Origin: Mnemiopsis leidyi
Lineage: Eukaryota > Ctenophora > Tentaculata > Lobata > Bolinopsidae
Length of the DNA: 28,525 nt
NCBI GenBank assembly: GCA_000226015.1
Contig: JH153150.1
Span: forward strand, 19,375-47,899
Direction of reading: 5' to 3'
Position numbers and translations under genes: made by a program. Under the pieces are notes generated by a model. That model was not told the DNA's origin and made no database searches. It was given only the letters and a program-made list of their open reading frames with translations. Of this stretch, positions 8,090 to 19,600 are shown piece by piece. How positions within the stretch are numbered: the first letter of the stretch is position 1; every line of letters begins with the position of its first letter.

Positions 8090-11000
8090 CTAAAGGCAAA
8101 ACTCTGAAACATCAAACAAAGCAGAAATAGAGAATATCAAGTTTATCATGGATTATACTTCCTAGAAAGACTGGTTTGGTTTTCTTGCTATATCAATAAT
8201 ACAATAGAGATATCAGGCCAAGGTTCAAGTACGATATGGTACAAAACAGGGTGTAGTAGCCAAATAAGTACATGACAAAATGGACTGAACGAATCATTGA
8301 GAGCACATAAACTGACAAGCAGGACCTTAGCGACACAACCAAGAATTAAGTTTATCTCTACATCAGTTCTGGACAGCAGAATCAAACAATAGACTTATTA
8401 GCAAGAATACCATTTTGATCCACACTTCAAGCAGCTACAAATCAATGTCAGCTGTATAAACAGTGCCGATAGCAGTGCTAGAACAACAATCTTACCCTCG
8501 ACAAACACTCTTCCAGGAATACTCTTCAAGTTGATGGGATTATTGTCGATAACATCCAGTAGCTCCATGATTGTATCGTCAATGTACTTCTTGTGTGGAG
8601 TCAGATCACACCCAAACTTCTGCATCAGCATGGTCCGCACTTTCTTCGAAGTGATGTAGTCGTGATTGTACTCGTACAAAATTGAGGTAATCTCACTCCT
8701 TATCGTACTTTTTTTAAGCTCAACTTTTCCTGAGCAGTCTGACGAATCTTGGTGAGGAGGCTGGCTGCACTCGCTACTGTGATGCAGATGTGACTGTCTG
8801 GTGGGCTCCGTGTTCTGATGAGACATCTTACCGGGGTCGCAGTTTGAATCTGAACTAGAGGATCTCCTGAAATCTTCCTTTTTCTGGGGGTTCGGAACAT
8901 TGCCCATCTGATCTGTTGGTCTGGCCCCACTACTAGACCAGTTTCGTGTGGCACAATTGTCTGTGTTGGGTTTGAAGGATTTTTTACGTTTTCTAGCTTT
9001 GCGCTTTTTAGATCCTATACTTGAGGAACTGGGCATCAAATTCTGATTTTGCAGAGATTTTTGCTGTTCTAGATAAGGATTTTTATCAGTCTGCCTATTC
9101 TGATATTTCTGCTGTTCTGCATAAGGTTGGTTTTCTGGTTTGTTATAAGATTTCTGATATCCTATATGAGACTGTTTACCAGTCTGAATGTTATGAGATT
9201 TCTGCTGTCCTGTTTTCTCAACGGACGATTTCCCAGGCAGACTTTCCTGCAACAGTTCGTCAAACTCAGTTGGGCGGCGTCTAAAATCGGCGTAACTGGG
9301 GTGAATAGAGGGTTGACGGGACTGTTTTGAGTTCCAGATTTTATCTGCAGGAGAGGAGGAGGAGGAGTAGTTTTGTCGGTTTTGTTCGTGTTCCCGCTGA
9401 AGAGGAAACGGCGCTATTAGGTATTTCAAATAATCTGTCTAATTTTACGAAAAATGCAACCATCAATATCTTTTTAATTCTATATATTGCCGGGTAACCA
9501 AAATCTAATCTGGCCAAGTCAATCTAAGTAGACGATTCTTGTAACCCAGTTTTCAAGTTCAGTACCCAAGTATATCCCGAGGATGAACTGTCACGTGGCC
9601 ACAAAAAAGCGTCTGTTGTCGTTTTGAACTTCATTGCACTGTCAAGTTGTGAACGAGGCGTGTTGCATCTATAGTACGTGTTATTGCTCGTGTCTATGAT
9701 ATTCAACATTGACTTCAGACCTGATATGTCGTGCGGTAGCAGCTTGTCTAATCCCTGAAATGTAACAAACCAACAGTCAGGGCTATGATTTTTTGTGATG
9801 AGATTTATTTTTGAACCAAATGATTTAGTAAAAAAAGCGAAGAAAAGTGTGATCTTTTGTCATTATTTTTTGGTCCTACCTGTAGTTTGATTGGATGTCT
9901 CTCAAAAATCTGGGAAAAACATCGCGGATGATACACAACCATGTCACTGTATTTCTTTAAAATGCCCGCTGAGGAGTTACACAAGTGTAAAGTTAGGCAA
10001 ATTTTTAAAAACTATTTCAACACTACAAATTAAATACATTTATATGATATACGAATTGAAGATTTCAAGAACCCAATCATGTTAGCTGTTTTATTTCGTC
10101 TTTCCAACCAAAACAAAAGTTAGGGAAATTGTCAGTCATAAAAGTTGTCGATAAAAAACTTGCAAAAAATTTGAGAGTTTTTCAAACTTAAATTCTAAAA
10201 GACGTTGAAATACTTTACTTGTATAAAATTAAAGTAGAAGCTAACCTATCTTAATATCAGTGGGAAGCATGGCCATGTTACACTGCTCGCAGTAGTAGTT
10301 CAATCTCCTATCGAGTATCGAGTAGCCCACCTTGAGGTCTCCTGGCACTTCTTTAGTTACTGTCGGGGTCTTTGTTTGTGATTTTGCTACTGAAACATGA
10401 TGGGTTCTGGTGTTAGACTAACAGTCGCGGTTTAAGGATGCGTGGCAGCAGAAAATGCAGAGGCATGTTAAGATTGCATTGCCACAGGCGAGAGCCACTG
10501 ACGCCTAAAGCTCCTTTAGTACAAATTTGGTGTAATTTTAAATTATGCTCTTTACAACTTACTTTTTCTGACGATATAATGTCTGTGATATTTTGACAAA
10601 CTGCTATAGCCATACAACTCTGTTGTACTCTTGCAAACATTCGACGACCTGTTGAATATTTTCAATTGGTCACTCTGGGTAATATAATCAACTGGATTTT
10701 TCAGCAGTGGTTCGTTGAAACACAATAAACTGACCAATTACTGGCTGCCGAACAACTCCACCACATGAGAAGAATTTGTGTGTTTCAAGAATTTGTGTGT
10801 TTCAAGAATTTGTGTGTTTCACTGTCTAGCCAAACAAATGATTCCACCACATGATTGACAGGGTTGTTTGATCAGTTGATTGGGTACACAATCAATCAAT
10901 CAATGGATCTTGTTAAGTTTTAAACGACAACTTCACCACAACGACAACTTTTCAAAAGCCTTTTTGAGGCAAAATTTTCTACTACTTAATGTAAATAACT

Positions 11001-11737
11001 CGACAGAAACCTGTTTACTTACAAGAAAAAACAGTCACAGTGATAACCATAAAAACAAGGCGTCTTCATTGCATCGTTAGTATTTCGTTGACTCTTTGTC
11101 ATCAACATTAAATCTTGCTGCTTTATCTGGGGTAAAACTTGGTGAACAACCTTCAAATTATCCGAAAAGTTTTACTCCACTCTTAGTCATAGTCGCACAC
11201 AGTTAAGATCTAAGATTTGACAAGTACCCTAACATGAAACAGACCAAGTGTTTATACTTTATACCTAAATCTAAGCAGGGTGTACTGCGTCAATGAGAAT
11301 CTGAATTGTTACATCCTTACAGCTCAGAAGCATCATTGAAATTTGAATTATGTAATTTTGCTGTGTAAAATCTGATTTTTATTTATTCATTATACCTTGA
11401 TATGACAATACTGACAGACAGAGCTGGAATTGTTACAAATAATAACTGTGTACTTGTATGTCTCCCTCTCTGATCTACTCTGATCTTTAGAACTGAACGT
11501 TGTCGCTGCAGGTCTACTGTTGAATGTAAACTGAAATAGTTGCGTTATTTAGTGTTCAGACACACAGAGTTCTTACAGTCTAATTGGATTAACATTCAAC
11601 ACAGCCTTAAATACTTAAGTTTAGTGTACCAGATTTGGAAGAACAGCGGGATAAAAGAGTTTAATCGTTGAACAAACATCTTTATCGTATTAAATTACAG
11701 TTACTCCATGATTTACCTGGTCTAGATCTCTGTCCAT
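8090..11737 (-). CDS. Two PARP-type zinc fingers plus C-terminal DEK_C domain, 8 exons, 548 aa
   Basis: Exons: 11737-11717, 11530-11396, 10674-10563, 10389-10246, 9968-9880, 9754-9566, 9438-8496, 8103-8090. All introns are GT-AG, all phases close and the total is 1647 nt. Finger 1 (about 31-90): C46, C49, H82, but Tyr85 sits where the fourth Cys ligand should be. Finger 2 (about 110-185): C123, C126, H151, C154, followed by the family's RHP...G(F/L)..L...D pattern. The middle (about 240-470) is rich in Gln/Asn/Ser with repeated QQK/YQK motifs and a basic SKKRKARKRKK stretch. The DEK_C domain spans about 475-528 (SKKVRTMLMQKFGCDLTPHK). PARP-type fingers bind DNA breaks (PARP1, DNA ligase III) and DEK_C binds DNA/chromatin, so a nuclear DNA-damage or chromatin role is inferred. 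No catalytic domain is seen. The least certain exon is 10674-10563 (weak acceptor). I know no named orthologue with this architecture. Confidence 0.75.
10771..10821. repeat. 17-bp tandem repeat, 3 perfect units
   Basis: AGAATTTGTGTGTTTCA is repeated three times without change at 10771, 10788 and 10805. It lies inside the second intron of the PARP-finger gene, about 100 bp upstream (in gene sense) of exon 3. Confidence 0.95.
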
Positions 11738-12266
11738 GCTTGCTGCATCAATGTTCTACCTCTTTGAATTACAAGGACAGTTCTTTTCTCCAACCTAACA
11801 CATAAATACCACTGAAATCAATGATCAACATTTTGCTTACTATGGGCTGCTAGAGGCTGACAAGGATCTACAGCACAAGATGGTTGCCATTCAGGCAAAA
11901 TATTTTGCTAGCCACAACTTTGAAACTAATAAGCTGAAGAAGAAACCCCTTCAAACAATATTTCCGAGTCCAAGTACTTTGTTCTGAACTTTTGGGTAAG
12001 ATTCTAGAAATAATGATTGATATCCTTGAAGCCATTTCTTAAAAAATATCAAATTTATTGCATAAATGATAAAAACTATTCTGCACAAAACAATTTACAA
12101 TCATTTTTTGTATCTGAAAAGCACATCAAATAAAACAAGGACTTAATAAATAGCAAACCGCTGATCCATGGACCGGAGGCCGGAGCTGGCAATATGGAAT
12201 AATAAAAAGTGATGCATGGACATAAAATTTACTGAAAAATCGAAAAAAAACTATCAAAAGTCTCAG

Positions 12267-12272
12267 TTTATT
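12267..12272 (-). terminator. Candidate polyadenylation signal of DNAJC17
   Basis: TTTATT on the plus strand reads AATAAA on the minus strand, 72 bp past the DNAJC17 stop codon at 12344. This is a typical spacing for a short 3' UTR, and it leaves about 530 bp before the start codon of the next gene at 11737. Confidence 0.55.
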
Positions 12273-12343
12273 ATGAGGCATAGAATTAAGGCAATGCTTT
12301 TCCAATACATATGTTGCTTTAAGATAAGGACTGTATAAAGTTT

Positions 12344-13953
12344 TCATCCATTTTCATCGCTATTGTTAGACCTTTCTTCATCCCTTTGTATTTCTTCTAT
12401 AAGCTTCTTTCGTTCCTCAGCTTGTCTCAATCTAAAGGTGTTGACTGTTGACATAAATTAAAAGACTTGGACTGTATAACATATTCGTAGGTTTAGTTTT
12501 TATTCAAAGTAAGGATTAGATGCTATGTTATAATTCAGTTTTTGATGATCTATTTGGATAGCATATTTCACAACTAGGACTTCAACACAATAGGTCTAAT
12601 GATTAGTCAAGAAAAAGTTTTACCTCATAAGAGTCAATGATTCGTAATCCCTGTCGACAGCATTATTCATGGTAGTATTACTTCTGGTTGAGTTGCTTGT
12701 TGCACTAAAACATGGAAATGAACTAAATTTTCCTGACTCATGGGGTTGAAATGATGTGAAGGTTTGTGATTTTGAAGAATCATTCTGCTGATTAGTTGGG
12801 ACATGTTGATGCATTTCTGTCGAATCAGTTTCATGGATCATCCTAAATGATAGTGGATATTGTTCCAAGCCTGTTTCTTTTTGCATACAGATTTTAGCTG
12901 CAGCAATTGAGTCAAAAACCACAAGTGCAGACCCCTTTCGTTTTGAGTTTAAAACTATGTCACTAATAGGACCATATTTCTGAAGCAATTGTCTTAATAT
13001 TTTGTCACAGTATCCTCCATTACTAAGATCATCTTTCTTGCATTTCCACTTAAGTTTTAAAGTAGCTTTATCTGTGATAATAAACTGGGTTTTCGCAGTA
13101 AATTCCTCACGCAACTTCTCTTCTTCCCTTCTCATCAGACTTTCTCCTGTCAAGCATTGAAAGTGTAAAAATTTGCAGTTAGTTAGGGCTCTAAATAATT
13201 TAATAACTGCAAAAATCAAGGTTAAAATTGTGGAAATGTTTAGCCAACTTAAACCAAACCCTCAGCTTGCAGTTTCTTGATAGTTTCCTGCAATGACCTC
13301 TTTGCCTTCTGCAGAGAAACACCAGATGTGTCCCCACTTTCCTTGCTCTCCAGACTTTCCTTTAATTTTCTCCTTTTAGCATCCAACTGCTGAGTGCGCA
13401 ACCTTAGGATCAGGAATTTGGATGAATGTATCGGTTTCAGAATAATTTAAGAAAGGTGATAAGTTCTGTTTTAAGAGCTCAAGTTAACAAAAATTAAGTA
13501 TCACAAAATTTTAATAGTTTTTACATTCAGGATGTGCCAAAAAAGAGTATACTGCCCATTGTCCACATGACTATTTTATAACTCCATTCTAAACCGAACT
13601 AAAGAATGCTTGATCAGTTACTTAGGTCATAAGTTTTGTTTTGAGCACATTAGTTATAAATAAATAAATAAATAAATATAAATAACTTACTTGGCAGCTT
13701 CTCTAGCTTTTAATATTGTATCATAATTTTCTCGAGATTCCTTATCAGTTAGCAACTCCAAAATTTGTGTCATCTTAAGGAACATCTTGTGAGCTGCAGG
13801 GTCTGGGTTTTTATCTGGATGAAGTTTAAGAGCTTTCTTGCGGTAAGATCTGTTGATTTCTTTGACTGTAGCATCATGTGACACTCCAAGAACATCATAC
13901 AGGTTTTCTTTATTGATGTCAATCAAATCTCTTTGAGGTGCAGATGCAGTCAT
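12344..13953 (-). CDS. DNAJC17: DNAJC17: J-domain and RRM co-chaperone, 4 exons, 338 aa
   Basis: Exons 13953-13691, 13402-13260, 13146-12624 and 12431-12344 join in phases 2, 1 and 2; 1017 nt give 338 residues (human form 304). The J domain is near 17-83 with HPD at 45-47 and the LYDVLGV start. A charged, coiled-coil-prone segment follows (about 84-155), then the RRM (about 165-240) opening with the family signature LKLKWKCKK and containing LLQKYG. The C-terminus has RDYESLTLMR followed by RQAEERKKLIEE, matching the conserved end of the family. J domains stimulate Hsp70 ATPase. DNAJC17 (yeast Cwc23-like) is a spliceosome-associated nuclear co-chaperone. The start ATG at 13953 comes just before the J domain. 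Exon 3 carries a longer Ser/Asn/Thr-rich insert (about 247-300) than I expect for the human protein. All splice sites are GT-AG. Confidence 0.95.
13655..13680. repeat. TAAA microsatellite
   Basis: A run of about five AAAT/TAAA units in the first intron of DNAJC17, close to the exon 1 donor site at 13690. Confidence 0.85.
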
Positions 13954-16240
13954 GATTGTTTTCCCTGATAGACAAATTTAAATGTTTATTGAGGCAACCT
14001 AAATTATTTTTCGAACCATTTTGTACTAATATAGCAAGCATTAAGTTTTAGCAGGTGGAGCCTTTTGACTTATTCTTTTTAAAGTTCACACATAAGAAAC
14101 TGGAGTTTTTAATGGTTAAGATAGAATAGAATAGAAACATATTTTATGCAATACATCAAAATTTCAGCATGCCCCAAGACCTTGATATAAAGAAGGTATT
14201 CAACCAGGGTTTCAGTAGCTGAGTAATCTTATACATGAATGTTCAATCTGCCCCAACTTCCATGAACCAAGTGCTGGCCTAGCAAGAGATTATGACCTTT
14301 GTGTGTCACTGCCCGCCATCCAAGAAGTAAGTTAGTAAGTAGGGAAAGAAATTTTTTTAAGGGAAAAAAATTTATTATTTTGGTTTACATAGACAATCAA
14401 CAATATCATTTATCAAAATATGGAAACGATATGGCAAGCAACTCGAAGCAATTTAGGTAAAAGGAATCGTGTGAAGCCAGCGGGCGCATCCACGGTGGGA
14501 TGGCCACACGCGTGTTCACCATAAGATGGCCGTGCCGCATACACCATGAAATGGCGGCGCGAGCCAAACACTCGTAGTAGTTTTTTCAATCAAACAAGTA
14601 AATTTTTATTTCGTACCATTGATACATCTAACAAGTCAATAAATATATCTTCATTCATATATAACATTTAAAAAAATTTAAGTTTACAGTGGCATTGTGA
14701 GTTGATACCTCTCTGCAAGGAACCCGATGGAAGGCTAGCGGGGTACAGGAGTTTACTTGCTTTTCGCTTTTGTAAACACCAAAACGCTAGCCTTATCAGT
14801 TTTACAAGACAGAAAGCAGGTTCATAATGGAATTAAATTTGTTACTGGCTGAAGGGTAATGAGGAGATTTTTCAGTTTCTAAGTCGAGTCAGGCAGCCAC
14901 GCTGCTGGAGGGGTATCTCTCACTGGAAAAATTTACTTTTTATCTTGTTTGGAGACGATATTGCTGACAGTATGAGCTAATAATCTCTGAAGTCTGGCAA
15001 AGGGTTAGTGGCCCACTGTCAGCATGCAACGACTATGCAGAGGGCTAAACCAAGGACTCGAGTGCCGTGAGCTTTTCCGAGCCCGTCCTTAACTCACATC
15101 CACGGTGCTCCCACTGCCCGACCACGGTGCTAGTACTGTATGTCGATATCACTACGGCGCAGAAGTTATCAGTTACAGAAATGATTTGTGTTTCATAATT
15201 TTGGTCGAGTAACCCGCCACATCATAAAAATGGACACTGTTCTATCCCTTTTATGGGAAGATATATAATGTTCTATTAGGAAGTCCACCACAGAAATCAC
15301 AGCTGACGACAGGGTACGATTGCAAAGCAGGGATGGCTCCCGTCGACACCTGTGATAATTTTGGCAAAGTTTTCTGAACAGATGTTTTCCCTACTTATTC
15401 TAATAGCTGTTCGGCAATTATCAAAATACACCTTTTTGGTGAGAGGTGTTGACGTTTAAGGCAACGCGAAGTATCCGTGGTGGACACACACCGCTAAATA
15501 AGCGGAGTCATTGAGCCGAAATATTTCAAAATAATCTATGGAGAATGAGATTTCATCTTAATCTCATTACGTGTCAACTGTCATACAGACATAAGTTTCT
15601 GAAAAATTTAAATAAATTTTAAAACCCAATTAAATCTTGCCTTGCGTTGAGGCCCATTTTCGCGGCAGCAGGTCAGGCAACGTCTGACGAATAAAATCGT
15701 ATTTCAAACAAGTCAGTCACAACTAAAAGTTTGACAAAAATATACCCGGGTAAAAGGGATTCCGCTGTTATTACTGCCACCAGAGTCCGCCATGAAAATA
15801 TTTAGTGGATGTAGATATTATCGAGGAGGTAGAGATGCTGCTTAACTAAGCGAAGGTCCTGCCGTGCCATATCTTAAATACTCACGATAAAACAACATTC
15901 GCTTTCATAAACAATTAAGGTATATTACACGACTCACTGCACATGCACTGCGCAATGTGCCAATGGTCACAGTTTTGAAAATCATTGGGATCTACAGCCC
16001 GCATTGTCTAAGCGCCAGAAGTGCTCTGCTTATTGTATCATTATGTACCATTGCAGAAGCGCATACCTTACATATTGGACGTTATACTTTTTTCCTAATC
16101 TTAGCATTGCTGCATCGCTTTCAATATTTGATTGAGTTTCACAAACAAAATGTTAGGCCTTAGATGTTAGAGGTGGCGGGCCAAATGTTCATATTCAGAA
16201 GGAGAGTTCATTTATATTAAATTATCAAGTTTTAAAGCGG
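13954..16240. other. No gene recognised upstream of DNAJC17
   Basis: The region includes the presumed promoter of DNAJC17 (minus strand, just above 13953), but I see no clear TATA or initiator element. From about 14460 to 15500 the base composition is mixed, with GC-richer patches (for example 15050-15130, with the inverted pair AAGGAC/GTCCTT in the reverse strand) that look like old repeat remnants I cannot classify. The plus-strand open frame at 15957-16163 has no recognisable motif. Confidence 0.5.
14731..14794. repeat. Perfect-ended hairpin, 64 bp
   Basis: The arms begin and end with AAGGCTAGCG / CGCTAGCCTT, and an inner pair GAGTTTAC / GTAAACac flanks a pyrimidine-rich loop. The stem has a bulge between the two paired blocks. 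It may be a foldback element remnant or a structured RNA. No flanking duplication was seen. Confidence 0.6.
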
Positions 16241-16270
16241 CCCTTGGCTTGCGTGGGCCCATCAGTCTTT

Positions 16271-16390
16271 GTTGTTTTGCAATAAAGAGGGAGCCACGCA
16301 GAGGAGCCGCGCAGCGCCCGGTAAAGCTAGGTTTAAATTACCTTACCGGGCGATGCGCGGCTCTCTCTACGTTTCCCTCCCAAAGCAACA
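16271..16390. repeat. GC-rich foldback element (CCGGGCG family), palindromic copy
   Basis: The left arm contains GTTGTTTTGC, GAGGGAGCC and GAGCCGCGCAGCGCCCGGTAA; the right arm is its inverse (TTACCGGGCGATGCGCGGCTC, CCCTCCC, AAAGCAACA). One mismatch separates the 21-bp central arms, and a short AT-rich loop lies at about 16322-16341. Further copies or half-copies of the same arm are at 16411-16428 joined to 16530-16556, at 16600-16648 and at 28098-28164, so this is a dispersed small family, probably a MITE or other non-autonomous element. Confidence 0.75.
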
Positions 16391-16418
16391 ATTAGCCTGA
16401 GGTCCCCAGGCAAAAATT

Positions 16419-16529
16419 ACCGGGCGTTTTGTAGGTTGATAACCTACTGTCGCGGCCATCATGCGCTCTCACGCATTTCAGCTGGCCTAGAAGAAATTCT
16501 AAAAGCGCATCGCCCGTTGACCGGGCGTT
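16419..16529. mobile_element. Tiny insertion (91 bp, inverted orientation) with 10-bp target duplication
   Basis: The insert is 16429-16519, flanked by perfect direct repeats ACCGGGCGTT at 16419-16428 and 16520-16529. Removing the insert and one repeat restores a normal arm of the neighbouring CCGGGCG foldback family (ATTACCGGGCGTTGCGCGGC), which confirms a true insertion. The insert starts TTGTAGGTTGATAACCTAC (a self-complementary hairpin) and ends GCGCATCGCCCGTTG. Its ends are not inverted repeats of each other. Internally GGCC...GGCC and ATGCG...CGCAT pair on the reverse strand, so it could fold as a structured RNA. The same element, lacking 27 internal bases, lies in both LTRs downstream. 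No coding capacity. Confidence 0.85.
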
Positions 16530-16599
16530 GCGCGGCTCTCTCTATGCAATTATTCTAAGTTCCTCAGGCAAGGCTTAAAATGACCTGGTTATTTCCGTT

Positions 16600-16648
16600 T
16601 TTGTTGCTTTGCAAGAGCCATGCAGCGCCCGGTAAGGCCAAGGCTTAA
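16600..16648. repeat. Half-copy of the CCGGGCG foldback family
   Basis: TTGTTGCTTTGCAAGAGCC followed by ATGCAGCGCCCGGTAA matches the left arm of the palindrome at 16271-16390 with deletions. It lies only about 20 bp from the start of the 5' LTR. Confidence 0.6.
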
Positions 16649-16669
16649 AAACATGATTTCACCTAACCA

Positions 16670-19600
16670 TGTAAGATACATTTTATTCAAGTTATCATAA
16701 ACTGTTATCATACAGTAGAGTATGAGACCAACCGGGTATATTCATCACATTCATATTGAAGAGGAGTCTAGAGTAACGTCCACTAAAATGCTAAAGTGGA
16801 ACTGACAGCCGAATGCTCAGTCAGAACAAGTGTAACCTGATATGGGCGAGCAGTATCAGGCTTGGTCATGCAGCAGTCACGAGGCATGACGTTGACTGGC
16901 TCAGCCAATCGCCAGTAGAGCCACGCATAACGCGTTGCTCTTTTGCTGTTTGGCTGTCAAACGGGCTGTCAATCGGGCTGTCAAGGAATCACTATATAAA
17001 CTCGGGTTCGGAGCTGTTTAGGAGAATTCCGGCGGGAAGACCCCTCAATGGGGATGTCCTGCTTTAAGGCCCTCAAGGAGACCACCATGTGTGGATGCCT
17101 TGGGGATGGCTTGGCCTTTTGAGCACGAATATAGTTCTCGTAGTAGTGTGTGTAGCTGAGTGCTAACCACGACAGCCTGGCCTAATATATCCGGTTGGTT
17201 GTAGGTTGACTGCTAGCTAGGGTTGGTATATCAGGACGGATTCAACCCTGTCGATAAGCTAGTGATGCTTAAAGTTAGAGTTACATTTAGACGTTAAATT
17301 ATTGCAATGTTGCTATGTTGTACTCTTTGATACTTGAATGATCATTTATCAACATATGCTTGTTTTATTGCTTTCAAGAAGTTTCTAAGGTTTACAGTCC
17401 CCTTAGATGTGAATTGGTGGTTACCGTTGGGTAACTAGTAGAGTTGCTCACGGCCCTAATTAAACTCTTAACAATGTAGAGGTCCGGTTTCCGCCCTACA
17501 TATTTGGTCCGCCGAACCAGATTTCTTGCTTGTTGTGCTTGTCTGCTTTAATTAACGGGTTAGAGCTTGATGTCCATAAACGTTGGTTCTGAAACTTATT
17601 TAGTATTTAGTAGAAGAGGAGAGGTGAGGATTTAATTTTAGGTACATGACTCTGATAGTCGGTCTCGTACCATGCTTCAGTTGAAGATTAATATTGCCTA
17701 TTATAATTGGGCAATTATTGCATGTCCATGCTTAGTAGTAGAAGGTTGTTGTAGAGCAGAAACTTTCGTTAAGGCTGACAGTTTGCACGAGAAAGCTCTC
17801 TATCTTCAGTCGAAGATAATTGTTAATACGACCAGGAGTATTAGCTGCTCTCTGGTAGTGGTACAATGAGCGTAATTTTCCTAATTCAGCTGTTTCGTAG
17901 GTTCATTTGTGAAGTGGCTTATTTACAGAGAGGGCTGAAGATTTACTAGATGTCAAAAGGCTCTCGATGAGATTAAATTCAGTTACAGTCATTATCTGTA
18001 CTCTTAGTCTTAGTAGTTGTGATTAGGCTTCAGTTGCACTTGCAGTTTGCACTACTCAAGTCTGTAATAATCAGTTGTAGTCAGACGTTTGCTGGTAGTG
18101 GTGTGGTTAAAATTCTCTTTCATAGACCGAGAATGACACAATGGCTTTACATTCCCAGCACTTTTACTAATTTCTCGGGCCAATATTGATCATTTCACTA
18201 CTTCAGTTGTAATTTTTGAGCCACAGAAGGGGTCGAGCAAAATGATTTCGGGAGTTTTATTGATTGTTTAATGCAGTTTTGCCGTCACGAATTTTACCTT
18301 TGCTTACAAGCTGCCTCTGAATCACAGCTCAGGTATGGATGTGTCAGGAAACAGTGAAAGAGAAGGACGGACATGAACAGAAGACGAAAGCCGATAAGAA
18401 ATAGAATCACTGCATGGTCTTGATCGCTAAATAGGATTAGGATGTCTTCATGATAATGATTGAGAACATAGGCGTTCCTAAAATTGAAGCTTACTGATCA
18501 TAAAGGCAGCACCATTTATAAAAGTAGCCAGACGGGGTTATTGTCTGGCCTGCTGCTACGTTTTCCAACTCGAAAATGGGCTGCAACGTGAGGCTGTATT
18601 AGTACTTAGTAAGAGATTGATAGCATAGTTCTCACTATGCTTGCTTCAGTTTGGAGAATTCTAGAGACAGAGATGTCTGCAGCGACAACTCAGGAGTCAG
18701 GGAGATACTTCATCCTGACAAAACGGGGCCTCAGGAGTACCTTAAGATTTGTCATTTTAAATCTCCGTAGGTGACTCATTGGGAAGAAGTATGAGCTCCC
18801 TATAAACCAGGCTGTAAAATGAGGCAGTGGATCCGCAAGGATCTGGGGCACATTATATCAATCTATAGTGCTGGAGAGATTATGACGGCTCCTGTATTTA
18901 AATCATGAATTATCAATTAACATGATGCTTTGGCATATTCTAGTTGGCTATAAGTTTCGGCTACCCAGGGTCTGATACTTGTAAGGGAGAGAAACAAGAT
19001 CAGTATTCGTCCCCTAACCTTCTCAAAGTTGATGCATAGTGGCATGGGGCTTGCATAAGTTAAAAGCCACGTGGTCTTATAATGAAGATCCGACAGTTCA
19101 CGAGTGTAGCCATGTGTGATCGAGGTGATTGAAAATTGATCCTCGGGAAACTAATGAGTAATGCTTGTTGGTGCTACAGCAAAAAAAAAAAGTCAGCTCA
19201 GATTGCACCTGTTTACTATGAGGATAATTAGGAAGTTAAGTAAGTCAGAATACATAAAGGTGTGACAACGATAAGATAATGAATTTGAATTAGCAGGAGA
19301 TTGAAGACCAGAAGTGTTTGTCTATTATAGTTTGAGTTTTGATTTGCACAAGGTCATTTAACTCACGTGCTTCTTTTATTTCACGATATAACTCTGTTGG
19401 TGTGTTGTTGTTGTTGTGTTTCGAAGCTTAATTGATGTATATTTCAGAAACTTCCCTATTCGACTTTCAAGCTACAAAAGTGAAGCCACACAGGATGAGC
19501 TTAAAGAAGAGCGTTGAGCTACGTGTCTGCTAGGATCTGCACATATAAAGCTGTGAGTGACGAGCTCATGAATAAATGTTGACGCCTCCTTGAACTCGAA

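Noticed and set aside
8398-8495. Hydrophobic C-terminal tail (a membrane segment) on the DEK_C protein
   Set aside because: It is read-through into an intron after the GT donor at 8495. A good acceptor at 8104 gives a short final exon with a stop at 8090.
10413-10640. Alternative reading frame (FARVQQSCMAIAVCQNI...) as exon 3 of the PARP-finger gene
   Set aside because: It looks protein-like, but its phases do not fit the flanking exons. The other frame joins in phase and places His82 and the YH motif where a PARP-type finger needs them.
16429-16519. Helitron end, because of the terminal hairpin
   Set aside because: The hairpin is not followed by CTRR, there is no TC start, and clear target duplications exist, which Helitrons do not make.
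16813-17067. 84-residue open frame conserved in both LTRs (also 24007-24261)
   Set aside because: It overlaps the TATA-box region. The two copies are near-identical because the whole LTR block is, not because of coding constraint. No motif.
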